Below are positions 13,101 through 23,707 of a stretch of 64,000 nt of DNA, piece after piece. Both the position numbers and the translations under genes were made by a program. How positions within the stretch are numbered: position 1 is the stretch's first letter; the number at the start of each line of letters is the position of its first letter. Below the pieces are notes generated by a model, which had not been told where the DNA came from, made no database searches, and saw only the letters and a program-made list of their open reading frames with translations. Origin of the DNA: Ophthalmolycus amberensis (Eukaryota > Chordata > Actinopteri > Perciformes > Zoarcidae); the NCBI GenBank assembly GCA_024529925.1, contig JAFEUB010000798.1, positions 568,001 to 632,000 on the forward strand, given 5' to 3'.

Positions 13101-15208
13101 ATAATAACCTCCAGCTGGATTATCTGGAATAAGTATAAAGGGACAATGTCAACAAAGAAATTTAAAAACTAAACTTGTAGCTATTGCCATGAAGTCAGGA
13201 CTTATTGTTCATGTCACGGGTAGAGTTAGAATGATGTTGTGATGTTTGGGTGTTGTGAAAGTATATTAAAAAGGGTCCGTGAGTTTCTTCTCTGAGCCGC
13301 TGACTGCGTGGGCGAGGCAGCATTCTTCAATTTGAGCAAAACTGTGCGTCTGGCCAAGAGTGAGACAAAGGCCACCATGCAGCGCTCATCAGATGTCAGA
13401 TGAAGATTGTCTCCTTCAGTAATATCAAACAGAGCTCCCAGAGAGTCCGGATCTAGATTCTGCTTTAAGATGTTGGATAGAGTAGATGTCTCTCCATCAT
13501 TTATGTATATGAGGGCACGGCCAGTACATCAGTACCTGCATTTGCCGCAGGTGCGGGTGATATCAGACAATTTGACTTTCAACATATTCAAGTTCAATAT
13601 ATTTGAACGCAACAAGTTCACAGTCAGTTTCTTTCTTTCCTCACCCACACTTGTCTCTTCTGCTCTTCCACCACTCCATCGAAGAAGAAGACCAGTCTGA
13701 TGCCTGCTGATGTGAAGGCCTCCACCCAGCGCTTCAGCACATCCATGTACTCCCTCCACTGCCCCCCACACACCCAGTCCTTACAGGAGTACCAGTGACG
13801 CAAGCAGGCCATACCATCCACAACGAGTGTGGGGCCTAAATGAGAGTGAAAACACAAATGTAACAGAGAGCAGGCCTGTACGCTAACATACTCTGAGAAA
13901 AGACACATCCCCAATAATCAAGTGTACTGTTTTTTAAATCTTTTAGTTTACCAAGCTTACAGCTGTTAGATTATCAAAGCCAGTCATTCGGACTGCTAGG
14001 CTCGGCTGTCTCAGTCCCTGATTTCACTTTGACTGTATTCCTGTTTGCACGACTCTTAACTTTTAAACTACTAGCATCACTGAATCTAAGTCTATGTATG
14101 TTATTGTGAACAGCAGTTATTGTAATTAGAAATACTGGACTAACACATGAATGCTTTCACTAATAGTGTGCTATAAATATGAAACTAGCCCAAACTGAAA
14201 TGTTAACTCCTTTTGGGAAATTAGAATTCAGTTACAGTTTTTGGCTCATCACCCAGACAAGACAGATGCATGTGTCTTCTCACTGAATATCAAACAATGC
14301 ACACTGGACAAGTAGTAGACATACTTGCATTGGTTTTAAGAAGCAGCACAATTAATCATACTGTATAAGCCTGAAATTGTTGTTGTATTTTATATACTAA
14401 TATCCAGGGGCGTCGTTAGGCCTATTTTAGGGGGCTGAAGCCCCCCTAAAATGTTCTTCAGCCTCCCCAAATAATTTTTTTTTTGGAGATGTCATTAAAT
14501 TAAACTATTGTTTCTCACATGGACAATTTATTTATAACTCTAACATGCTACATATGTGCGTGCGTTCTGGTTTGTATGTTTTCTCACCCTTCAAATTACA
14601 ATCCAATAGCCATCATCATACTTAACGATATAAAGTTGACACTGTCAGGTCCATTCTCCAGCCATTGTGTACGGTCCCTTTAAGAATTAGGATTTGGGAG
14701 TGACGCGGATATGAAAGCTAGTTTATCCGTCTTTCCTTTACAAGCAGGAAAATTATTTCTCTCTTTATTTGAGAAAAGTTCATATTTGTGTTGTCAAATT
14801 TCACTATGACCCTGAAATGCTGTCTCTTGTGTTGTCATATACTGAATGCAAGCAAAACTACAGAGCAAAATCACACTCTTCTGATTGAACCAATCTATGA
14901 ACTGTCTGAAACAATGGATATCCATGGCCCCAAATGGGCCCCAAAAACAATTGCTGCAAACATGCCACTCCCCTTGGGGCTAAGGCCCCCCGTCTTTCAA
15001 TCATAGAAACGCCCCTGCTAATAACTCACTGCTGCTCCCCACACTGTCACACTAGTGCACACTGAACTCAACTGGTAGTGTCAGCTGTGCTGCTGCAGCC
15101 TCGCTGGCTTTTGGCAACTTGTTGTCTGGCCATTTCTCTCAGATACACAGTCACACAGGCTTCTGGGCAGCAACTGTCCATAAAGTACTGAAGACCTTTC
15201 ACACCCAT
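487..15208 (-). CDS. fam120b: Fam120b, constitutive coactivator of PPAR-gamma family; 13 coding exons, 724 aa
   Basis: Exons, in transcription order: 15208-15073, 13835-13645, 12806-12673, 12464-12342, 12172-11981, 11725-11461, 11370-11187, 10907-10806, 10459-10287, 8355-8263, 5470-5264, 5031-4920, 749-487. All have GT/AG introns and phases join to 725 codons. The N-terminus (MGVKGLQYFMDSCCPEA, then TLVVDGMACLRHW, VFFFDG and ILGQDSDFIIYD) is the XPG-N/PIN-like nuclease fold of this family. SYLLPGQ, ECSNTLEDE, EWFVYPGNPL and PWHSFDG match the conserved C-terminal half. The last two exons read as a Arg/Gly/Tyr-rich tail (RSYHNRGRYRPAQR). Mammalian FAM120B is a nuclear PPARG coactivator of about 900 residues. 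The difference is mostly the mammalian EVPMC-type repeat block, absent here between SYLLPGQ and EILK. ATG lies 2 nt inside its exon, so a noncoding first exon is expected. The exon 12 frame rests on similarity (see findings). Confidence 0.93.
1542..1590. repeat. CA microsatellite
   Basis: About 24 CA units, interrupted once by CGCG, in the last fam120b intron. Confidence 0.95.
1921..2002. repeat. Foldback with perfect 13-bp arms
   Basis: ATTAAAATCTGCC at 1921-1933 is the exact inverse of GGCAGATTTTAAT at 1990-2002. A second small stem, AAAAGC/GCTTTT, lies inside. It could be an old transposon remnant or a hairpin in the fam120b primary transcript. Function unknown. Confidence 0.6.
3008..3537. 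mobile_element. Non-autonomous DNA transposon (MITE), probably hAT type
   Basis: The 23-bp ends 3008-3030 and 3515-3537 are inverted copies with one mismatch. The outer 8 bases, AAGGCCTT, are self-palindromic. They can be read either as terminal inverted repeat or as an 8-bp target duplication flanking a 15-bp TIR (TACACACCRGGGGCG, element 3016-3529). The second reading fits hAT insertion. The interior encodes no transposase. Confidence 0.75.
4195..4360 (-). mobile_element. tRNA-derived SINE-like repeat
   Basis: Read on the minus strand it starts GGCGCCCTGGTGGCC, followed by TGGTTAAG (box A-like) and a degraded box B (GTGCAAATCTGG). A GGGGACCGTTGTGGCAT body and a T/C-rich tail follow. The layout matches tRNA-headed SINEs common in fish. 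No clear target duplication was identified. Confidence 0.55.
6494..6528. repeat. CA microsatellite
   Basis: Uninterrupted CA run in fam120b intron 10. Confidence 0.95.
7119..7148. repeat. TG microsatellite
   Basis: Uninterrupted TG run in fam120b intron 10. Confidence 0.95.
8356..10286 (-). other. fam120b: fam120b intron 9
   Basis: A 1.9 kb intron. It contains a 20-bp near-palindrome at 8911-8930 (9-bp arms CTCAAGTGA/TCACTTGAG around TG, with a CRE-like core). Otherwise it is AT-rich and has no recognised feature. Confidence 0.7.
12807..13644 (-). other. fam120b: fam120b intron 2
   Basis: An 838-bp intron between the exons ending GTGTGG and starting GTGAAG. AT-rich in its 3' half. No recognised element. 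Confidence 0.7.
13836..15072 (-). other. fam120b: fam120b intron 1 of the coding region
   Basis: It joins codon 46 (A from exon 1 plus GC from exon 2, Ser). About half of it is the hAT MITE at 14405-15017, which sits 55 bp from the splice donor. Confidence 0.8.
14405..15017. mobile_element. hAT-type MITE with 8-bp target duplication
   Basis: The left end CAGGGGCGTCGTTAGG and right end ATAGAAACGCCCCTG are inverted over the first 9-10 bases. They are flanked by CTAATATC (14397-14404) and CTAATAAC (15018-15025), 8-bp duplications with one mismatch. A GGGGGCT/AGCCCCC hairpin lies just inside the left end. No transposase remains, and the 72-codon open frame inside has no family resemblance I recognise. 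Confidence 0.85.
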
Positions 15209-15488
15209 CCCTGCAGAGAAGAAACAGAGAGACAGACTGAATTCATTGGTGACTTTAAACGTAACTTAGCAAAATGCTAAAAAGTATGCCAGTTTATTTG
15301 GACCGCCACGTTAATGTCACGTGTTCGCAACATCTGTTTAATTAACGTCACTGCAAGACGATAAACACGTGACAGCTTGCATAGCGATTCAGTTCAGGGT
15401 TCAGTGAGAGTAGACCTGGATGCTAAAGGTTAGCTTCGCTTCCTGCCGTTTCACGTATTTATTGCGAGGCTGCTGCGTTTCCTTTACC

Positions 15489-15560
15489 TTCAAGCCAACT
15501 CGTCTCCAGTTATGTGTGTTAATAATTCCACCTTCTCGTAGAGAAGACTTACTTTTTAAA
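15489..15560 (-). other. fam120b: Possible fam120b noncoding first exon
   Basis: The ATG exon begins 2 nt before the ATG at an acceptor (CTCTGCAG/GG), so an upstream noncoding exon must exist. A reasonable donor, CTTGAAG/GTAAAGG, lies at about 15488-15489 in a stretch with higher CpG content. Another candidate donor is near 15552. Start site not determined. Confidence 0.3.
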
Positions 15561-17812
15561 TCGTGGTGTAGCCTACATGTGCAGGATGTATCCGTGTTGT
15601 GTTTACTTCAAATGACTTCCTGTAATCTACGCATGGCGTCATCACGTTGCAAAACAAAGCACACGTGCTCAGCGTACGGAGCCCACCGTTTGCAATGCAT
15701 TAGTACCCACAGTAAATGATCTGTTTGATTAATCCAGATATAAAAGACTATGCAAACCAAACAAAATCTATCCTTAGAGCACACTTCGGACAACTAACTG
15801 AGATCATCATTGTACTAGTGCTGTAATGAAAAAGTAAACATCTTAAGGTGGCATGAATGAGAATAGACCATTGTGGTTATTGTGGGCTCAGTCCACCAAT
15901 AATAACTCAGGCTAATTGCTCCCCAGCCTCTCCTGGAGAATGGGGGCTCTTTTCTGGAGTCACAAGCTATTAGGTCTACCTTCTCAACACAAAGCACCCC
16001 CGTCCCTTCCACTCTATTGTCTGAGTGGAACAGGAATAAAGAATGGGACATATGCTGGATGTCAGTCCAGCTGTCAGCATCTGTCGTTCCTCAGCCAGAT
16101 GCTCTGTGGACTGGGAGGACAATCCACCCTTTCCAGTCAACTGATCTTCAAGGAGGGAGGAGCTGTGTTGTAAATCTGCCCCCCATGATTGCACTGGATG
16201 GTTATGGCCACTCGACTCATGAAGACCACATATAGGCATTTTAGTTTTAAATAGAACTTGGCCAATGGTTTGTGCCTCGGTTCCCCCAAAACACCTGCGA
16301 CAATAATAATGGTAACTTAATTTTAAGTCTATAGGTTAGGATGACCTCAGCCTTGAGGACATTTTAGGAAACAGGGCTCTAGACATGCAGATGTTGAACA
16401 AACAGCTGCTTTACCTATTCTGAACTTGGCCCACTTGTCTTGAAGTTACATGTTCATGTTCAAAACTGTTGAGCTGTAGAGCTTCAGGTAATTTCTCAGG
16501 TTTGGGTCCAAGTTGATCGTCTGGTAATCAGACTGAATTGCTATTTTATTTGCAATGTAAACAACAAGAGACAATACAGTACAAATTACATCAACATAAC
16601 ACAAAAAAGGTGTATAGTCAGACCAAACAAAACAGGGCAAAACAGAGAGAACAGATGACAATAGCTTGATATCACAAACAAGCACATAGTGTTACATATA
16701 CAGTTTGCAGTTGTCCTGTAAAGTTGCTGTGAGTTTTTCTAGAGTGGAGTGATCTGAGAACATGCCAAATGGATAATTTTGCTAATTTTACATGATGTTC
16801 TTATCCACAATCAATGCTATTGATCATGCTTTAGTCAGATAGGAAGTGCAGAGCATCACCCAGCTGTGATATGGTTGGACAAAGGGCGAGGATCTAGTGT
16901 ACAGAGCAGAGAAGTAAACGTAAATTGCATGTGGACTGTGATAGAATATCATGTGGGTTTCCCATTGGCTTCAGATAATGAGTTGTCTTTTGAGCTCTAT
17001 GTGGAAACGTTTGTATTGTATTGACATGGTTTTGGAATTGCAACTCATGATTAACATGTTGTTGCATATATTGTGGCAATTTATGTGGAATGGCACTTTT
17101 TCACCTTATTTAACTTGCTGAAAAGATCAGAAATGCGTGTTGGTAACTCAGAAGTCTGGAATCATGATAATGAGCTGTACATCAAAATGAAAAAAGTGCC
17201 TTTCTTCGAATTTGATCAAGTTGATATTGTATGTGTCCCATCAAGCTCACACACTGTTCATGCTTGGTTTGATTAGGACCAGGCTCAGAGTTATTGTTCC
17301 TGGGAAAAATCTGTTTCATATCCTGCACATGAAAAACATACACACAATGTACCTGGATGTGCACACATAGACATGCTTTATAGTCATGTCCCTGTGTATA
17401 TCCTCTCTATGTGATCACAGAGGACCAGAGGTGCAAAGAGGTTTATCCTGCATGAGGCTGCATCCTATTTTCAGCAGACAGTGTTTGGGTTTGTTGCCTA
17501 TTCACGTTGGATCTTTTCAACTTCCTCCTCCTCCTACACTTACTCTTCCTTCTCCCCTTCCATCTCCTCCCCTTTGAGTTCCTCCCCCCTATTGCCTCCC
17601 CCACGCCTGACCAAGGCTTGACTCAGGAGAAACAGAGGCAGATGTTCCAGGAGCACACGACTGCCCTCAACCCCCCCACCCCCCTCCCATTTGTACTGGA
17701 TCAGCAGTTAACCCCCGGAAAGAATTGACCATACAAGCACGCACACACATACATACAAAGAACACCTCTGCACAAATCTGCACTGGCTCAACAGTTGTCC
17801 AACTGAATGAAC

Positions 17813-17813
17813 A

Positions 17814-17839
<26 letters not shown>
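17813..17839. repeat. CA microsatellite
   Basis: Short CA run, intergenic. Confidence 0.9.
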
Positions 17840-17845
<6 letters not shown>

Positions 17846-17973
17846 ATACACAAGTGCTGTCCAAATCCCCTCAGTGTCCCTGATAGTAGCCACCCTGGGG
17901 TCAGGCCTGGTGTCAGCGTCCAGGGCCGAGGGTCTCTCTGGGCAGCTGGCCTGGCTAATCCTGCTACTGGAGG

Positions 17974-18100
17974 CCACTGGTTCTCAAACTAAAGGCCAAG
18001 GACCCCCTGGGGGCCGCAGGGCAGGGATCTCAGGGATCAGGCAGTGTGCAATTTGTTCAAAAGTTTTTTTGTTTGTTTGTTTGCTTGTTTTAAGTCAGTT
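17974..18100 (+). mobile_element. Possible hAT (Charlie-like) left-end remnant
   Basis: CACTGGTTCTCAAACTAAAG followed by a GGACCCCCTGGGGGCC stretch resembles the canonical Charlie-type terminus. No matching right end was found, so it is either truncated or a chance match. Confidence 0.35.
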
Positions 18101-19109
18101 AAACATTAAACATTACATTTCATGGTGTAGCAAGACTTAAACTGTGACAACCATGTCAGGTGGGAAATAAAAAAGTGTTAAAGTCATCATCACAAATGTT
18201 TCATATTCATGTTATATAACCAAGCATTGTTCAAAACTACAGAACGTTGTTCCATGGTGAATTACAGGGGAAACATGTCAAACTAGGCATCAAACATCTT
18301 GGAATTTATCATTTAATTTAATGGTATAGCCATAAAACAAAAAATCTGAATTTCATTATTCCACTCAATGGCACAACTGCAACTAGTGCTTATTTTCAAC
18401 AAACCCCCTGATTGTTTTCTCAATGAATTTGCTGATGTCTTTAAAATGCACTTTTTTTCTGACCAACAATCTGAAATGCTAAATAATTTAATTTGATAAC
18501 ACAAAAGACAAAGAAAAACAGCAAATCCTCACATTACAGACACTAGAACTAAGTAATGTTTGGCAATTTTGCTTGCCAAATGACTGAAATGATGAATCAA
18601 TTATCAAAATATTAGTTTATTGCTTATCTGACTAATGGTCTCAGCTTTCCTCAATATTAACACACATTTAAAGAAACACTGGAACAGACAGATGTGTGAA
18701 ACATACAGAAAATGTGACGTCAAAGTCGAAAAAAAGTATTATTATCTGATATTGAAGATATTGGATGTGACATTTAAGAGGGAAGTAAAAAAAATACTGA
18801 CCTTCAAAAAGTGAAATAACACAATCTTAGTACAGATACATACATATTTTCTCACTAAAATGACTTCCTATCTTTCATATATGTCAGCATATCATATATG
18901 TACTGTAACACAGGTATACTACAAGTTTGTATCACACATTGAGGCTAACAGGTGGTGTAAGATGCTACATTCCTGACTGGGATGGTAGGCGTCCTCAGGT
19001 CTTTGTGGCTCTGATAAATTGAACCACTGCCTTTAATTGAACCACATTCAATTAATATATTAATCAATTTCCTGCATTTCTGCATTTTACTACTGCATTT
19101 TATTTTTAA

Positions 19110-19240
19110 TTGTTTTTGAAATCTCCTTTTCTTTTGCCTTGTGTTTTGATGCTTTTAATGGTTTTATGTGAAGCACTTTGAATTACCTTGTTGTTGAAAT
19201 GTGCTATACAAATAAACTTGCCTTGCCTTGCCTTGCCTTG
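19110..19240 (+). mobile_element. L2-type LINE 3' tail
   Basis: GTGAAGCACTTTGAATTACC, then a GTGCTATACAAATAAACTTG-like segment ending in repeated TTGCC units, is the usual 3' end of fish L2-clade LINEs. Only the tail is present. Confidence 0.7.
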
Positions 19241-19325
19241 ATAGGGAGGGGACACGTACGTCTCCAGTTTCTGACATCACAGTGTCACACGACTCTTCCT
19301 TTATCAGCAGATGAATGATCCTCAC

Positions 19326-19435
19326 CTATCTATCTATCTATCTATCCATCTATATATCTATCTATCCATCTATCCATCTATCCATCTATCTATCTATCTA
19401 TCTATCCATCTATCTATCCATCTATCCATCTATCC

Positions 19436-19478
<43 letters not shown>

Positions 19479-19585
19479 CATCCGTCCGTCTATCAATCTA
19501 TCCATCAATCTATCTATCTATCTATCCGTCTATCTATCTATCTGTCTATCTATCCATCTATCTATCCATCCATCTATCTATCTAT
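19326..19585. repeat. Compound TCTA/TCCA tetranucleotide array
   Basis: About 65 four-base units, mostly TCTA with TCCA, TCCG, TCAA and TCTG variants. It gives spurious open frames in several phases. Confidence 0.95.
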
Positions 19586-20008
19586 TAACACAATGTGATG
19601 GAATAAATACATAATGAATGCAATGAATCAGACTAATGAAATAACATAGCGGCACAGGAATTTAAAACACTTGTCTAATTGAATAGCAGCCTCTATTCAG
19701 CCGTCCTTAACCCTTTTCACCCCGGGCACAAATTAAATATCTCAGTCAGCACCCCGGCTGATTAAAATTAGTATTCTCGTTGTGCATGTGGGAACCCAAG
19801 CAGCGTAGATGGAGTTACATTTGTTCTGGCTAAAATTGAATGATCCAGAGTCCCTGTGAACTCTAATTTTTATAACTGACAAGGCCAAAGGCTGCCATGC
19901 TACATGCAACGGTGCGTGTGTGTGATCATGTGTTTGTGTGTGTGTGGGTAGTTGGTGTGATGGTGATATTGTGGAGGTTCCCACGAGGGCCATCCGTCCA
20001 TTTCTTGG

Positions 20009-20049
20009 CACACACACACACACACACACACGCACACACACACACACAC
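20009..20049. repeat. CA microsatellite
   Basis: CA run with one CGCA interruption. Confidence 0.95.
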
Positions 20050-20680
20050 TGGCCATATGGCCTGTGGCCACCTCATACTGATTGCATGCCTCCACTGTGA
20101 TTTGGCAGAGGGTCCCATCAAGCAACTAGTAGCTGTACTATGAAGGCATTTGGCCTGTAAATCAGAGGCTGAAGAGAGAAATAAAGGAGGAAAAGGTGGA
20201 GGAAGGACATATAGATGTGAGAAACAGATTGATAGAGTAAGGAGGAAGAATAAAGGGATGTAAAGGAGAGACATGAAGAGACTCTATAGAGAGATAGAGA
20301 TGAAGGAAAGACATTTGGTAGCTGGTTGGTGTTGTGGTGTTTGGTGAGCAGATGGCCCAGGCTCGAGGAGGGGCGTGTCTTGTCCTCGCGACCCTTCACA
20401 AATCACACGGTTTCTCCCCCGAGGGGCTCGCGACTCGCCGTTCAATAAGAATCAATGGGAATTACTTCGCAAGAGAAAGGGATGAATGGGCGGCGGGGCG
20501 CGAGACCTCTTCCTTTGTTGTCCCCCTGCGTGTCACAGAGCTCCTGGTCACACACACACACACACGCGCGCTCACACGCAGGGACACGTACACACATAGA
20601 CAATAGGAAAGCACTTCAGTTAAACAATCGACCTCCAGTTAAACAATTTTTTAACCTCACACACGCGCGTGCACGTACAA

Positions 20681-20704
20681 ACACACACACACACACACAC
20701 ACAC
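20681..20704. repeat. CA microsatellite
   Basis: Short CA run downstream of alternating purine-pyrimidine CGCGTGCACGTAC. Confidence 0.9.
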
Positions 20705-21945
20705 TCATAAAGAGGGATCAGTTGGGAGGAGTTTCTACTTTCCGCTGTTTCCTTAAGACACAATTAGAGAATCTGCTGGCATAAATTATGTTTTAGGGGA
20801 AAATGTCGACTTGATGCTGATGAACGAGGGAGGGGGGTCACTTTCCATCTCACCATGCCTTTCAGTCACGCTTTTCCGGCGTAATCAGAAAATGTGTGCC
20901 ACGTCATGGTGATGAATGACTGATAGTATATTGGCCTAATATAGAGAGGGAGAGAAAGAGCACCGGGGACCTCTGAAAGTCGGGATGAGTGTAAATAAAA
21001 GGCTTCAAGAGAGGGATTTTACGCCACGCCACATACGAGCATTGTATGCTATTGAGAAGGGGGCTGAAATCAACTGGTTAAATGAAACGAGCAGCTCGGA
21101 GCAGCGTCCTATAGCTAAACACACATACGGGTATCTGGGAAGACGGTGGCAGGCAAGCATAATAGTGTTAAAGCTTAAGGTTAAAGGCCTTTCAATCAGC
21201 CTCAAGGGGTGTAAAGAGCACATCATGGACACGCAACCACATTAGACATAGGCGTCTCGTTTATCCATGCATTGGCCCTGAGGGAGCTGAGCAGGGTCAT
21301 CAAACTTATGCAATGCTAGGACAACACAAGCTCCACTACACCGCAATGTATCAGCACTGTGTGTCGACATGATAGACTGAAAGTTGTCCGTGGGTTTAAG
21401 ATCAGTTAAAGTGAATGAAGGATCTTGTTTAGGGACAGCAGCAGACCAAAACAGAGATGCTGTGCAGAGACACCAGCCTCAATTAGAGTTGTTAATTATG
21501 TCCCCCTCCCCCAATGCCTCTATGTGTGCTCTAATGTGTAAACGTTAGAATATGCTCTGCAATATAGCTCCTAAGTGGAGCGACCTGCTTCAACACATTA
21601 ATAAAGAAATCATTCAACTCTCATTCAGCACATTTGGCAAAATGTAACATCTTCAGTTACTTCACAGCCAGAGAAAAGGCTCACAACTACGTCATGCCAA
21701 CAAGTGCGAATTCTTCCCCGCATTTTTCTGCAGATACACACGGATATGCAAATTAGACAGTGGGTCCATGTGTGGAGTCAGTGTTATGTTCACAGAGTAT
21801 TCTGCTAGGAAATTATATTGTGTCCACAATAGACGTAGCCTTGTCTATACTTGTTTAATATCTTTTTTTATTGTGCAGGAACTGTGATATTTTGTTATCA
21901 AACATGTTGTAGAGATTACTGTTTATGCAACCGGCCATGCTCTCT

Positions 21946-21948
<3 letters not shown>

Positions 21949-21984
<36 letters not shown>
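21949..21984. repeat. CT microsatellite
   Basis: Uninterrupted CT run about 1.2 kb upstream of the Delta TATA box. Confidence 0.95.
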
Positions 21985-21987
<3 letters not shown>

Positions 21988-22066
21988 GATGTATTATTGT
22001 GGGAGAGCAGGTGCTGCCGGCCCAATTACCATACAGCTGAAAGCACAAAGAAAAAAAAACTTTACT

Positions 22067-22084
22067 CCCCCCCCCCCCCCCCCC
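22067..22084. repeat. Poly-C run of 18
   Basis: Homopolymer run. The length may be unreliable in the assembly. Confidence 0.9.
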
Positions 22085-22692
22085 TCATCCGACTCTCCCT
22101 CCTTCTCCTCACAAAGTCCCTTAATGACAGCCACGCGAGTGACACACCACCAAGTCTTTTTTACTGCCTCTACCAAAGAGCAAGTAAGGGAAATACAGAG
22201 GCATGCGGTGAAAAGGGTTTAGGTGTGTTGGCCTGCAGCCAGGGTGTGTGCGTATTTCTTTTGTTGCGTCTTTGCGCACTACTTGGTCTAAATTTTTCGG
22301 CTTCAGATTATTTTACCTGCATCAATATGAATTAAACTAAATACAGTGAATGGGATTTTGGGAAGCCATCATCATGAACAAGTCATCATCATTAACAGAG
22401 ATTCATGGAGATGGGGTGATCTGTAAAACGCCCATTTATTCTTGGCATAAAGTGATGTCGTTAAGTTACATTAGTATGACATTTGTTTAGAGAATCAGCT
22501 TGAATTGATCAATAAATGCTCTGACATTTTTTTAAATGTAGGCCTACTATTAAATCTGTGGATCAGAGTACCAGCATTAAAAGCAATATCACATTAAGAT
22601 AACAAATTGTAGAGCTGGACTTGGAGGGGTATGGTGTAGGGCATGCAACCAAGAAATACAGATAAGGTAATAGGAACAAATCGACTTGTTTT

Positions 22693-22711
22693 GGGGGGGG
22701 GGGGGGGGGGG
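22693..22711. repeat. Poly-G run of 19
   Basis: Homopolymer run 0.5 kb upstream of the Delta promoter. The length may be unreliable. Confidence 0.9.
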
Positions 22712-23191
22712 TGTGAACATGTGAAAGCCTCGGCAGGGGTAACACCATAGGAATGTGGCGGAGCAGATGGTCGTTGTAACGCAGTTGGGACGGCTGGCAG
22801 CCGGCTGGCCATGCAGGGAACAAGCCAGCCAAGCCTAGCTATACAACCCCAAAAGGCTATGAGCAGCCACCGTCGGACTGCGCTGCTGCGTGTATAAATC
22901 ACTTGATGCTGAGATGTAGAGGATTTCGTGCAGAGGTTAAAGAATTTGTCGGAATGTAAATGGGTCCTGTGTGTTGCGTTGTGGAGGAGGCATCAGGGGA
23001 AGCAAGGGGTTGTTGCACATTTAACAGCTCACTAGCCATTTGGTCTGTCCCTTTGAGAGAAAGAGGGGAGGGGGTGGTGGGGCGGGTTTAGAAAAGTTGT
23101 GTGGTGCACCCCCCTCTCTTTCTTTGTGATGGCCCCGGGGCGGACTTGTGGTGGTGGTGGAGGGAGGGGAAGAAGAGGAGCAGAGGGGCTC

Positions 23192-23233
23192 ATTTGCATC
23201 TTATTACCCTTCGCCTGTTGGCTCGGTATAAAA
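23192..23233 (+). promoter_or_regulatory. dld: Delta (dld) core promoter: octamer plus TATA box
   Basis: A perfect POU octamer, ATTTGCAT (23192-23199), lies 27 bp upstream of a consensus TATAAAA (23227-23233) in a GC-rich context. Transcription would start near 23257-23260, giving a leader of about 450 nt. POU (Brn) plus proneural bHLH control of Delta1 is established in mouse; its use here is inference. Confidence 0.7.
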
Positions 23234-23257
23234 CCCTGTGCAGGGCAGGAGACTCAT

Positions 23258-23707
23258 CAGACATACGCACTGTTATTCCGAAAGAGGCACAGAGAGACGA
23301 AGACTTATAGCATCAGCATATCATTATCTATCAAGTGGGAAAATAAACAAGGCCGTCGAGATCTGCCTCTTCTCTTGCAACGATTGACTGGAATTAACTC
23401 TCTTATATTTCCATCGGGGATTTCATTCACGCTTCTCCAAGGGGGTCCTTCTGCTGAGGATTACTTTACTCTGTAAAACTTTTTTTTCCCTCTGTCAAAA
23501 ACTCGTGCCTCGTATGGAAAACTAGAGCGGCACAAGACAGACGCACCAAAGGAAAAGTTTCACCTCACCTTCCCTCCTGCGCGTCAAGAGTTCACCTTGA
23601 CTGTGACATAACGGAGAGCGTTTTTTAAAAACTTTTTCCATGATTGTTTGAGTCGGGCTACACGGACCTGTGGAGCTTGCACTGCTTGTTGAAGGGCTGT
23701 CAACACA
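23258..23707 (+). other. dld: Delta 5' UTR with two mini uORFs
   Basis: Leader inferred from the TATA position. It contains ATG-GAA-AAC-TAG (23514-23525) and ATG-ATT-GTT-TGA (23640-23651), both of three codons plus stop. A GTGGGAA RBPJ-type site lies at 23335-23341. Confidence 0.55.

Larger units (their letters stand above)
15600..23226. other. Intergenic interval between fam120b and the Delta gene
   Basis: A head-to-head interval of about 7.6 kb. It includes a possible hAT remnant (about 17974), an L2-type LINE tail (19110-19240), a TCTA array, CA/CT tracts, and poly-C and poly-G runs. The 20.8-21.7 kb part is non-repetitive and could carry Delta control elements, but I cannot test conservation. 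No gene recognised. Confidence 0.6.

Noticed and set aside
14788..15006. 72-codon ORF in the fam120b intron
   Set aside because: Lies wholly within a noncoding hAT MITE and matches no transposase motif.
15916..16239. Overlapping short ORFs on both strands in the intergenic interval
   Set aside because: No family resemblance, no splice context, and open in several frames at once. More likely unique noncoding DNA.
19311..19614. 95-99 codon LSIYLSIYPSI-type ORFs
   Set aside because: Translation of a TCTA/TCCA tetranucleotide array in multiple frames.
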